The notes beneath the pieces are model-generated. The model had not been told where the DNA came from. It searched no databases and worked only from the letters and a program-made list of their open reading frames with translations. Source: Lotus japonicus (Eukaryota; Streptophyta; Magnoliopsida; Fabales; Fabaceae). Taken from it: a stretch of 64,000 nucleotides of DNA. The translations under genes were made by a program, and so were the position numbers. Location of the stretch: the NCBI RefSeq assembly GCF_012489685.1, contig NC_080043.1, positions 32,396,743 to 32,460,742 of the forward strand, written 5' to 3'. Shown one piece after another: positions 23,301-34,383 of the stretch; position 1 is the first letter of the stretch, and each line of letters begins with the position of its first letter.

Positions 23301-25499
23301 CGCGATAGAGCTCGGAGACCAGTAGAAGCAGTTGGTTGAAGACATACTATCGGTTGCAATTTTTGGTGTGCGTCCCCTGTTTATGCATTTTCAGTTTTTA
23401 CATTACCCGCTTCCGTAGAACAATCTAGGCCTTTGTTGCAGCCGTCATATGTCAGCTCCTGCACTACAACCCTAGGTTGCCTACAATGCAGCCATCGCAT
23501 ACCTGCCTTCATTTTTTTTTCTAAAGCAGAATATTATTGAAATTAAGAATTGAGATACAAAGCCTCTCAATAAAGGCCAAATACAGAACAACGAAAAGAC
23601 TTTATCCAGAAAAAGAGTCCGCCACAGTATAAAAAAACCAAAACCAAACAGCACAAAATGCTTCCCAAACAAAACACGAAACAGTGCTAAAGGCTTCCAT
23701 ATTTGATAGGATGAAACCTCGTGAGATGCTCCGCACACCCCTGAACTGCCTCGTGGTCAGTCCCCTTTGCTCCTATATTATACCTGATTGCTGGGGAACC
23801 TTTTTAGCACATTTTTTTTTGGGGGGGGCGGGGGGGTTGGTTAAATATATGAAAAATATCATCCCATCATCTCCTATCAATTTCAGTTTCTCTTATCTCT
23901 TTTTCCTCTCTTAATAGTTAATACCCAACAAAAAATTAAAACCTTATAATTTCAACATTATTCAAATTGTTTCTCCTTCAATGTGATTGTTGGAGCTTTA
24001 AGTTTAATGAGGGACTAGAACCTATACAAATTTACATTATCAAGGGGGAATTAGACTCAATCTAGCATTTAAATGATTTAAGTTTAATATCATCACCAAC
24101 AATGATCAAGCCTTTCCCACTAGGTGGAAGTTGGCTATAAGTATAAAGCAACGCATTATAGTGTGTATACTGTAGTCCTTTTAACTCTAAATCTCTCTAA
24201 TCAAATTGTCTATAATCTGCATCCACAATTACTTCAGTATTTTTTGTTGTTCTGCAGTTTACTAAAGACATATAATAGGAAATTGAAACTGCCTAATCCA
24301 GTCTAGACAATGGGCACAACAGGAAAATTTCAGTAGTAACAGAAGTAAAGTGCACAGACCGCTGACTTAGGGCTCAATCCTCATATTCAGGGTGTAGATT
24401 TTTCAGTTCACCCACAGATTACTGAAAGTGATATTCTAATATATTTAGGTGGAGCTTCTGAGTTACACTGCCATTGGGCTGGGACCTTCAAACAAAATTT
24501 CATCATCATTTATTTGGATACTTGGTCATACTTTTAATCAGTTTAGGTCACATGTTTCCAGGTGGATACACAAACCCCATGAATAAAAATTCAGATACTG
24601 ATCAATGTCCATATTCTGGCAGGTACTGTCAAAGTTATGTAAGCAGCCAGTTATTGTGTACATACCAGAGCATGAGGTATGCCTTCAGAAATACTTACTG
24701 GCTTGATGTTAATCTATTTTACTTGTGAAGGAAGAACTTGTAATTTGTGTGCATTCCCCCACTGATTTTTATCATGATGTATGCGCTACAAGGCAGGTTA
24801 CATTTTCTAGTCAAATAGTTATAGACTTTTATGTCAACAACTCGGGTAACTTTCAAAATTAAATGTGAAAATGTTATTAAAAGGAAGACATATACAGCAT
24901 TTTCAAGCAAATTAAGGAGCATTTTGAATATCTTAACGACATATACAGGAGCACCAAATGAATAATTTTGTTGTATCATTGGGCATTCATAACCTGGCCT
25001 TGTCCTTCCATTGCTGCTGATCTGTGGCATTAACTTCTATGAAGATACTTGTATATTCTAACCTTATGATATAATAAGGGCTTCAATTGACGAGGCTTTT
25101 ACAGGACTAGTCCTTCTATGTTCATTTTGATTTTTGAATGAGAGATTTTAGCCATTCAATTGCTTTTTATTGTGTTTATTATTTTAATGAACTCAGGGAA
25201 ATGGCTTTGATAATTAATAAAGATTAACTTAGCCATGTTGTGTATATATTCTTGCACCTAGTTTTTAAAAACCTCTGTCCAAACTCATATAGGCGTGTAT
25301 CCTCTGATTTATGTTCAATTTATCTACTAACCTATCCTATTTGTCTCTTTGTAAACTGAAAATGCAGCATAGAGGCAGTGGTAGGGGATCTGGTTTTATT
25401 CCCATTGCAGAGTATGGAAGTGAATTTAGAAAGCGCTCTAGCAGAAAGGTTGTGAGGTTATTGTTCAGCGGTAAGAATCATTATGATCTTCTGATGTGA
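20362..25499 (+). CDS. OTU-domain cysteine protease (deubiquitinase), eight exons
   Basis: Exons: 20362-20383, 20528-20684, 21436-21523, 22301-22364, 22606-22711, 22802-22856, 24623-24676, 25368-25499. All introns are gt/ag, and the phases join into 225 residues ending LLFSGKNHYDLLM. The OTU domain spans about residues 72-225. The Asp/Cys box is TGDGRCLFRAL (D81, C84), the middle motif is RSDFWGGESELL followed by VLSKLCKQPVIVYIPEHE, and the catalytic His is in NHYDLL (H220). OTU proteases cleave ubiquitin from substrates. The start is chosen because exon 1 (MDHKLFNE) joins in phase. It looks intact and resembles the short plant OTU group (Arabidopsis OTU3 type, from memory). The sixth intron holds a LINE tail. 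Confidence 0.88.
23513..23760 (-). mobile_element. Truncated LINE 3' end in the OTU gene intron
   Basis: On the minus strand, GC-poor 3' untranslated-like sequence ends with ctgctttag followed by a run of A (t-run 23511-23520 on the plus strand). This layout fits a 5'-truncated LINE inserted antisense in an intron. Left border clear, right border approximate, no clear target duplication. Confidence 0.45.
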
Positions 25500-25980
25500 G
25501 GAACTGTCTGAACAGAGGACAAAAATGAGAATGACTTGGACAGTTGCCATTTTGTAATGGTGTTGATTCTCAATGTAATATCTCTGAATTGATTTTGACT
25601 TGGAGCATAAAATAGAAAAGCGGTGAATTGTTCTAATTTTCTTATACTTTCCCAGTTGACAACTGCGCTACACTTTGCAATTTGTGTCTAGACTCTAGAG
25701 TAATAGTAAATTTTTTGGATTAGTTTCTCTTTCATGAGAATCAATTCTAAAACCCATAAATTACTATCATAAACTTCTCCCTAGAATTAATTATGGCTTT
25801 TGAATCAATTACAAAAGGGTTTCAAACATTCGCAACTCCGCGATTTAATTACATATTTACATGACAATCTCCACATATGGTAAAGCTTCTTTTATCCTTT
25901 CAGATGTTAAGTTACAGCTTACACCTATTGTACTTATATTTCCATCCACCTCAGCATTGGCGATTATGTTTCAACACTTT

Positions 25981-26230
25981 GTCCCTGTTTGAGAAAATAA
26001 CTTAATTAAGCGCTTATTCATAAGCTATTGTAAAAAAATGATTGAAATAAATTGAAAATAAGCTATATATAAGCATAAACTTTTTTTCGTAAGCTATTCG
26101 GAGTAGCTTATGAAAATAAGCTTAAAATAGCTTATGGTAGGCCATAAGCTGTTTGCCTAAGCTCTCCCAAACAGTGACATAAGAGCTTATGCTATCAGAT
26201 AAGTTCAAATAAGCTCTTCCAAACGAGGTC
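25981..26230. mobile_element. Foldback MITE rich in aagctt words
   Basis: The left arm starts gtccctgtttgag and the reversed right end gacctcgtttggaag. Inside, aataagctt/cttataagct words fold back on each other. About 250 bp, non-coding, in the spacer between the OTU and Josephin genes. Family not determined. Confidence 0.6.
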
Positions 26231-26337
26231 TTTATGGAAAAACTATTTTGTACATATATTTTTTTCTAAAAAAATATACTAATAATTAATATTAAAAATA
26301 TGCAGTTAATAATATTCAAAATTATAACAAGATAGAA

Positions 26338-26360
26338 ATATATATATATATATATATATT
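26338..26360. repeat. (AT)n microsatellite
   Basis: About 11 AT units. It sits at the 3' end of the LINE fragment to its right (minus strand), so it may have grown from the element's tail. Confidence 0.9.
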
Positions 26361-26399
26361 TGAAATTCAGTCAAATATATTGAAACTAAACTGACATCG

Positions 26400-26810
26400 A
26401 TGCCAAAATGTCAGAGCGAACAAAAGCAACAAGGCCAGGAGATCCCTCCTCTATCCAAACCAAAAAAGAGGAGGCCCCCGAACAAGAAAATCTGCGACAC
26501 TATTGCTGGATCTACGAATAAAAGATACATCAATGTTTGTAAAAGCTAAAGCGAGTGAACGACAATAAGAAATAATCAAATCCAAATAAGAATATCCTCT
26601 GCTCCTGCGTCTCCACCACTAAAAAAAACTGCAAGGAGTTGGTCTCAAAACAAACTGTACGAAACCCAAGATCAATAGCTAGCCGCATCGCCCAACGGAG
26701 GCAAAGAGCCTCAACTAAGCCAGCGGATTGCATCATGACAAGGGCCATCGTTGCAGCAGCAAGAAGCTCACCCTCCTCACGCATCGAAATTGACTGAAAA
26801 ATATATTTTT
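26400..26810 (-). pseudogene. LINE-type RNase H domain fragment
   Basis: The minus strand reads MREEGELLAAATMALVM, then SAGLVEALCLRWAMRLAIDL and GFRTVCFETNSLQ. This is the pattern of the RNase H-like domain (RVT_3) of plant non-LTR elements, with Glu in EAL and the expected Asp of ETDC changed to Asn. A second block, ADFLVRGPPLFW (26501-26460 region), follows after a frame break, then the (AT)n tail. It is a dead 3' fragment. Confidence 0.6.
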
Positions 26811-27086
26811 TCAAAAATAAAATGTTGAATTATTAATATTTGAATACAGTGGCCCCTAATAAAATCGCTATCAACAAAAATAAAAAAATCTAATAAAATG
26901 GTACAACTGAAAAAAAATCTAATAAAATGACCCCAGTCAGAAGGATAGTTCCTCAAGTGGAACACGTGACAACATATGACAACGACAGTTAGCATTAGCA
27001 TATCTTCCACTCCACCCAAATTCCACAACAATAATGAATACAATTTTCCATTTTCCATTGAATGAAATTCAATCCCTTCCTTTTTC

Positions 27087-27095
27087 AATATAAAT
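27087..27095 (+). promoter_or_regulatory. Putative TATA box of the Josephin gene
   Basis: ATATAAATC lies about 140 nt upstream of the first ATG (27236), a normal distance given a leader of about 100 nt. Only the sequence match supports it. Confidence 0.35.
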
Positions 27096-27235
27096 CCGAT
27101 CCCAAATCGAAAACAATAACAAACGAACGAACACTTCAAATAAACACTCTGTTCTTATTCTTGTCTTGTTTTTTAGGGTTTAGTTGTTGTTGTTGATGTT
27201 GTTTCTGATCGAATTGAATTGAATTGAACATTATC

Positions 27236-30200
27236 ATGATGATGGAAGGAGCGAGCAATGGAGGCATGTTGTACCACGAGGTACAAGAGTCCAAGCTCTG
27301 CGCTGTGCATTGTGTCAACACCGTGCTTCAAGGTCCCTTCTTCTCTGAATTCGACTTGGCTGCTCTCGCTTCCGATCTCGATTGCAAGGAGCGTCAGATG
27401 ATGATGCTCCCTTCCCTTGCCTCCGGTGATTTTCTATCTCATGATTCCCATAATGTCTCCCTTGACGGTGATTTCAGTATCCAGGTCCATCCCTTCTCCT
27501 TCAATTATATCAATTCATCGTTTAATTTTTTATTGACGACTGTTTTTAATTGTTATTGTTATTGTTTTTGAGGATTTTATGTGGGTTACTTGGTTCTATT
27601 GTGAAAATGTGGTTTGATTTTGCTGGAGTTTAATGCTGTGTAGTTCAGAATTGGTTGTGGGTTGCAACTTGCAAATGCGGTTTGACTCGTTTAATATTTT
27701 TGATTGTTTATTATGAGATGTTTCAATGATTAGAGAGGAAGTTAGAGTAGCTACCATCTTAGTAGAGATGGAGGAATCTCGTGTTTAGGTATGTGTGGAG
27801 ATTATACGTAGAAGCACTTGTTAGGAGAAGAAGGGTTTTAAATTGCGGTTGCGGATGGCAATTGTGGCTGCAACGTAAAGGGACTTGGAGTCTCCCATCG
27901 CAACCGCCATTGCGCGCGCATTTTTTAATTAAAGTTTCCACACTCAGATAATTACTGCTGGGACATTGTTTAAACCGGGAGCCCACAACTTTTCACTAGA
28001 CCTCAAATTTTGGGTCCACATTAATGATAAATAGGATACACGGAAGTTTTGTTCATGTCGGAACTGCAATCCCATTTCGAGCACGCGGTATATACATTTA
28101 AGTGTGTCCGGACCCAATTTCTCTTTTGGCTCGCATCCCTACTCAGTGTTGTAGATGTCGGAACTGCAATCCCATTCAATATTTTTTGATTGTTTATTAT
28201 TAGTTGTTTCAATGATTAGAGTGAAAATTAGAGTGGCTACCTATCTTAAAAAATATGGTGGAATCTCGTGCCTCGATATGTGTGGAGAAAAATATGTAGA
28301 AGCACCTGTTAGGAGCAGGGTTTTAAATTGCGGCGGCACGCAAAGGGATTTGGAGTCTCATCGACTGCAATTGCGTGCACCAACCCGCATTTGTCAGCAA
28401 TTCTGCAATGCAACTTGAATCGCAGCCGCAATTTAAAACCCTAGTTAGGTGGATCAATGATAGTCCAATAGTTAGAGATGGGTGGACACTGAGAAAAGTT
28501 ATAGGCCGAGATTAAGAAAGATTAGTGGTAAACTGTCTATCTTCACCCTTAATACACGAAGAGCATAAGATGTCGAGACCCATTTAGTGGGAAAAGGCTT
28601 GGTGGTGGTTACAAGCTGGTTGTCTATTGAAGGAATTCTTTGTTTGCATGCATGAACACAAATGGGGGACAAGTAATATATTTTTCAGTTTTTTTTAATT
28701 AAAATTTTCACACTCAGATAATTACTGCTTGGACATTGTTTCAACTGGGAGTCCACAACTTTTCACTAGACGTCAAATTTGGGGTCCACATTAATGATAA
28801 ATAAGATACACAGAAGTTTTGTACATGTCGGAACTGCAATCCCATTTCGAGCACGCAGTATATACATTTAAGTCTGTCCGGACCCAATTTATTTTTTGGC
28901 TCGCATCCCTACTCAGCGTTGTAGACGTCGGTTTATACTTGTAGGATTGAGACTGTACTCGCAGGATTTTGATCTTACGAGTTTTTCTTCCATGCGCATG
29001 CCTGTTTCTTTTTGGATCTCTGTAGGATCGTCAGGGAAAATTGCAAGGCTGTGCAATCAGTGATTTTTCCGATTTCTTTACTTGTGACGCTGAGGCTGCG
29101 GTGGTTATTTCAAGGCTGTGCAATCAGTGATTTTTCCGATTTCTTGACTTGTGACGCTGTGGGCTGCGATGGTTCAGGCTTTGTAGCATGGGTTGAAGAA
29201 ACCCACCATTCTTTCCCAAATTCAACCTGATCTTGCTTCTCCTCTCATACCACTTACTCAACCCCCTCTCCCTATCCTTGTGCAAAATATGTCAGACCCA
29301 ATTTCTCACTATCACATTCCCACATCGCTGTCTCCCCCTTTGTTGCCTTAAGTTTCCATGCTTGTTCCCGGTCTCTTAATCTGAGATCTGAAGATTTTTT
29401 TCTGCTTTGGTCAGCTCCAGAATCATGGTCTTGGCCTCTTGGGTCTGTGGAGCTGGTTCTCATTCTCTTATGGGGCTGCTTCTAATTCTTCGCTGTTGTG
29501 AAAATATCTAAAAATATGTGATTTAATTTAATTTGAGTTTTATTGAATCTTATTTCTCGGTTGTCTCTTTGTTATGAATTTTTTTCGAAAATGTTTGTTT
29601 TAACTTAATTAAATGAAAATTACCGTTTGTTGTAATTTGAATATAATTTTTCTTATACACGTTATATATGTTTATGGGTGTGTGTGCACGATTTTTGTAA
29701 TTTAGGTAGGATCTTATGATTTATGTCATGATACTCCGACTTGAGTGTTTTCTTCCCTCTTCTAATCCTAGGTAGGATATTTATTTTGATGTTGCCCCTA
29801 TGTACAAAATAATTGTTGTAATTTTATATCTCCAGGCTCTAGTATATAACTATATAAATAGTACAGTAAATAGGTATAATTTTAACAATTTTTATCCTGA
29901 TATCATAATGCTCTTATGACCTGGCATATTGTATTGAGAAAGACATTTATGTTTGAGAGACTGTGGTATTAACTGCTGTCAAAAGTCTAAGCATAGAAGG
30001 GGTGTAAGGTAGTCTGATAAACACTGCAGCATGTTCTATATTTGTCATTCTTGTAGGGACTAGGGATTACAATGGGTTGGCTCTGATAGGGTACCATATA
30101 TCCACGTGGATAGCAATTTTAATAAGGACTGCACCCGTATATGCTTTGTACTTATACTCAGGACCAATTGCCTGTATTTTGTTAATTTAAATATTTCCTC

Positions 30201-32681
30201 CTTTGATGCATTTGTTAGACAAACTAGAAAACATGAATGCTATAGTATAATATTAACAATAATGCTGGAAAAAAATGATGTATTGATTAAAAGTATAAGA
30301 ACTGAGTTGAAAAAATATTCCAAGATGATTAAATTCCTAATAATAATTACGAAAGTTTACAAACAAAACCATCTAGTTTAATTAAAAATGTATTAAAAAT
30401 ATGTTAAATGCTAATTATAAAATATAATAAATATAAAGTGTTGACCCTTTCCTGAACCAGAACCGGGGGGAGAGGAAAGAAAAGGGGATCAAAATTTCCC
30501 ATCAATAAAGTGAGGGCTTCGGGGGTATGAGTATATGTATGGGTATGTTGCCTAACCCTTTAGATAGGTAAATACCTACCCATTGTGGCATTTTTTTAAG
30601 GTACCACTGGGTCTGGGTCTCACTGCCATTCCTACATTATTGTGATCTCCCATTCCCCATTTCTTGCATCCTTGAGTTGCTTAATCTGTAGGGTTTGATC
30701 CCTTCAAAAATGTTTGTCCCTCCTTTTTTATTGAATTTGAAGTTTTGATACTTGTATGCAGTTGGATTTTTTGATAATCTGCTCAGAACAGAATCCTTTG
30801 CTGTTAGCATAATTGATAATGGCTATGTTTGGCATGCCATTTCAGCTAGCTTATAGCTTATTTGACTAGCTTAAAGCTTATTTGACTAGCTTAAAAGCTC
30901 TTCAAAAGTGTTTGGTGAAGGAGCTTATTTTAGTAGCTTAAAGCTTTAAGCTATAAGCTATCTCAGGTAGCTTATAGCTTAAAGCTTATAGCTTATTAAA
31001 TTTATTCTCATTTTTATCCTTATTATTTTATTAAAATTCTACCCTTACCCTTATATATTTATAAAAACACTAAACTTATTTTCCCCTCACACTTACGTAT
31101 GCAGTTTCCGCCACCATTCCCGCCACACCGCTGCGCACCACAAGTATTATAAATATTATATTAATAAAAATAAATAAAAATAAATATTATATTTTTAAGA
31201 TGATATATAACTGTAGCTAATAAAAATATTTAAAGTGATAATAATTTTAATATTAATATCATATTGGTATTAATGTGAAAATAAAGTAATGTAATATAAA
31301 AATAATTATACAAGTATGTCCTTTTATGTCATTTTACAATTTCAGCTTGTTTAACAGCTAGTTCTACCAAACACTTTTGTTTCAATCACGTAGCTTTTCA
31401 GCTTTCAGCTATCAGCTTTCAGCTAGCTTTTCAGCTTTCAGCTATCAGCTTTCAGTTAGCTTATCAGCTTTCAGCTATCAGCTAGCTTATAAGCTTTCAG
31501 CTAGCTTTTCAGCTTTCAGCTAGCTTATCAGCTAAACATGCCAAACATAGCCAATGTCCGTTGTTTTAGATGCTGAAAACGTACCAGGCCAATTGAAGTG
31601 AGTCAATTACTTGTGAATTCTGCAATTTAGGGGAGGGGGCTTCTGATTTATGTTTGAAATGATATTGATCTTTTATCTTTTATCTTTTATTTACATGTAA
31701 CATGCTTTAGCGCTTTATGCTTGTAAGGTCAAGCCTTGTATGTATGATTCTGTTTCTAGGAAATGAATTTTTATTAAAAGTAATTGGTTTCAGTTAGGTG
31801 AAATGTTTATTGTGCATGCCAAATATTGGGCAGGCAACTTTGATACTTTTAAATTTTACAATACACTCAATTTTGGAAAGTCTTTTTTGTAGGTCTTACA
31901 AAAGGCTCTGGAAGTGTGGGACCTGCAAGTTATCCCTCTTGACTCTCCTGTTGCCGAGCCTGCCCAGATCGATCCTGAGCTGGAAAATGCCTTCATCTGT
32001 CACTTGCAAGACCACTGGTTTTGTATCCGTAAAGTGAACGGGGAGTGGTATAATTTTGACAGCCTCTACGCAGCCCCACAGCACCTTTCCAAGTTCTACC
32101 TTGCAGCCTATCTTGACTCTCTGAAAGGTTTCGGATGGAGCATATTTCTGGTGAGAGGAAATTTTCCGAAAGAGTTCCCCATCTCCTCATCTGAAGCTTC
32201 TAATGGCTTCGGACAGTGGCTTTCACCTGAAGATGCTGAGCGGATAATTAAATCATGCAGCTCAGTACAGGCTCCTCAACGGGTGAATAATGAGCGCCAA
32301 CAGCGTCAGGATCAGTTTCTGTCTCGCGAGGAAGCTGATATGTTTTCCGAGATGGAGGATGAGGATCTAAAGGCCGCGATAGCAGCTAGTCTGATGGATT
32401 CGGCCCCAGCTGTGACCAATGCTGAAGCCAGTTCTCCTCAAATTGGTGATCAAAGTAGTAAGCAAGGAGCAACTACTGTAGCTAGCCCTCTGAAGGATCA
32501 ACACAACAAAACAGTGGAATCCATTGAAGCTGGTGTAGTTCTCAGTGATCAAAGCAACAAACATGGGGCGTCTATGGAAGCTGCTAGTTCTCTTCAAATT
32601 GATCAGAACAACCAAGAAGTGGCATCTACGGTAGGAGATAGCCCTCAAGATGAAAACAAGAATAAAGAAAATACCGTCTGA
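27236..32681 (+). CDS. Josephin-domain deubiquitinase, ataxin-3 homologue
   Basis: Two exons, 27236-27484 and 31893-32681, join in phase (SIQ/VLQKALEVW) to 345 residues; ATGs at 27239 and 27242 are equally possible starts. The Josephin domain covers about residues 11-185. The Cys box is ESKLCAVHCVNTVLQG (C22), the His HWFCIRK (H124), and the third residue is Asp (D139 in WYNFDS) where human ataxin-3 has Asn; Asp is also seen in other Josephins. A ubiquitin-interacting motif, EDEDLKAAIAASLMDS, follows. Instead of poly-Q, the tail (residues 269-336) has four Asp-Gln-led repeats. Ataxin-3 trims polyubiquitin chains and works with the p97/Cdc48 system. The 4.4-kb intron is full of repeats, including a 732-bp foldback element. 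Confidence 0.92.
27715..28935 (+). repeat. Interleaved direct duplications in the Josephin intron
   Basis: A block at about 27930-28160 recurs at about 28698-28932 (shared ctcagataattactgct, aacttttcactagac, gtcggaactgcaatccc), a period near 770 bp. A second block at about 27730-27905 recurs at about 28212-28400 (ggaatctcgtg, gtagaagcac, gggttttaaattgcgg). The pattern fits two overlapping duplication events. No coding content was recognised. Confidence 0.8.
29045..29178 (+). repeat. Tandem duplication, 67-bp period, two copies
   Basis: aaggctgtgcaatcagtg starts at 29045 and again at 29112, each followed by atttttccgatttctt and cttgtgacgct. The reading GCAISDFSDFLTCDA appears in each copy, but I recognise no family. 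Confidence 0.85.
30821..31552. mobile_element. Foldback/MITE element with agctttc arrays
   Basis: Ends ggctatgtttggcatg and catgccaaacatagcc are perfect 16-bp inverted repeats, flanked by aat on both sides (30818-30820, 31553-31555). The right arm (about 31390-31530) is a degenerate tandem array of agctttcagctatc-like units. The left arm carries agcttatagctt/ agcttaaagctt units, so both arms can fold. The centre is AT-rich. It lies in the Josephin gene intron. Confidence 0.8.
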
Positions 32682-34383
32682 GAAAAGAGTCTGCTCCTCT
32701 ATTTGCTCCTTATTTGTTTATTTGAGGACAATAATTTAATTCATACCGGTTTAGGTGGTCGAAACATACATCAGTGGCTTAATGTCATGGAACTGTGCAG
32801 TATACACATTCTCATTTCGATTGCATGATGTATAAACTGTAAGGAAAACCCTTCAGCATTTCTTCTTGTTATGAATTATGATTATTGACGAGTTTTGGCA
32901 ATTTTTTATCCTTCAGAGTTTCCATCTGATTGTGATGGCTACCTAGTTTTTGCACATGTTGGTATGTATAAGGAATTGCTGACTGTGTTCTTTGTCATGA
33001 TCAAAATTTGATTTTCTTAAAATTTAAAGGAAAAACTCTGACGAGGGAAGAAAAAAAAAACAACCAACTAGAAAGCACTATACGACCATTGCACCACATA
33101 CAAAAGAGACAAGGCAACCACAACCAAAATTTCTGTGGTTTGTAATGAAATAATGTTGTTTTCATTGATATCAACTTTCGGTTGGGGTGGGCAAAAAGTC
33201 TTCAGATTGAGGGAGGTGAATATTCCTGAATAGGTGCATGTATCATATATGTACCTCACACCTAAAGTGTTTCGTTTTCTCTTAAATTTCTTTTGATAAA
33301 ATAAAATGTGGAAAAGGGCAAAAAGACTAAAAGAGGTCAATTTACTCCTATTGTGCTTATACACACCAATTTCAATTATTGAATTGATGACAATGGAGCC
33401 AGTCCTTCTCCGTGTGAGCTTTTAACTTTGAAACATGGTTTGTTGTTGACTTGAGACTAGACGCTATTTGCTTGCTAGAGGCCCATGCCATGCCCTCTCC
33501 TTTGCTTGGATTATCGGAAAATGTTATCTCTATTTTTATTCATCCATAGACCGTCTTCTTCAAAGCATATTAGGCACGAAACGAATTCTTGTACGAATTG
33601 TCTAGTTGCGTTGGGGTTGCATTAATAGTGTGGTTCTCTCTAGTGTGCTCTCCCTGGTGTTTTTACTTGCTTCGGATAGTAGGAACTTGTCTCAGTTTTT
33701 CTGTTTGTTTTGTACTTTGTTTTTAATTCATAACAACATGACATGAGTGTAAACATCTTATATTTTCAAAACATAAAAATTTGAAAGTGGTTAATAATTT
33801 TAAAAAATACTAAATAACAGGAAAACTACGTGCATAAGACAAAGAACAAACTATTTGGTAGAAAAATTATAAATTATATTATTGTGTATTGATAGATCAT
33901 AGATCTGATATAGGAAAAAACCAAAAAGAATTAACAGTAAAGGACAAAAAGGTCCCTTCGAGATGAATTGGGTGCCGGGTCTTCAAGGAAGAGGGTGAAA
34001 TGAAAACAAGGGAAGATATTCAAGAGGGAAAATGAAATAATCAAAGCATAGACTTTGTTTTCTTTTCTGTTCTGTGGGTTGGCAACAGAGACTAAAAAGC
34101 AAAGAATGGCACTGCACTTTTAGGCTGTAAACTCAGACATTCAGCCCCAGTTTCCTTACACTACATAATTCATTCAGGGACCACTGCTACAATAAAATTC
34201 AAAAGAATCAGAAAGAAAAAGGAAATATTTAAAAGAGAGGTAAGGTGAATAAATCTGCTAAAGTTCAACATAGTACACTGTTTTTCTGCCTTTTCTGAGG
34301 ATCATCTCAAAGTTCTCTGCTTTTTGGTGAGACAGATAGATCCCTTGCTGGGTTCAAGTTCTTATCTTCAGCTTCTACACAAA
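32682..34383. other. Spacer between the Josephin and reticulon genes
   Basis: It holds the 3' flank of the Josephin gene and the upstream region of the reticulon gene. No further coding region, RNA gene or repeat of note. The ORF at 33068-33364 (-) is not convincing. Confidence 0.6.

Noticed and set aside
29272..29463. Charged minus-strand ORF in the Josephin intron
   Set aside because: No family match; it sits in intron sequence next to tandem repeats and has no supporting features.
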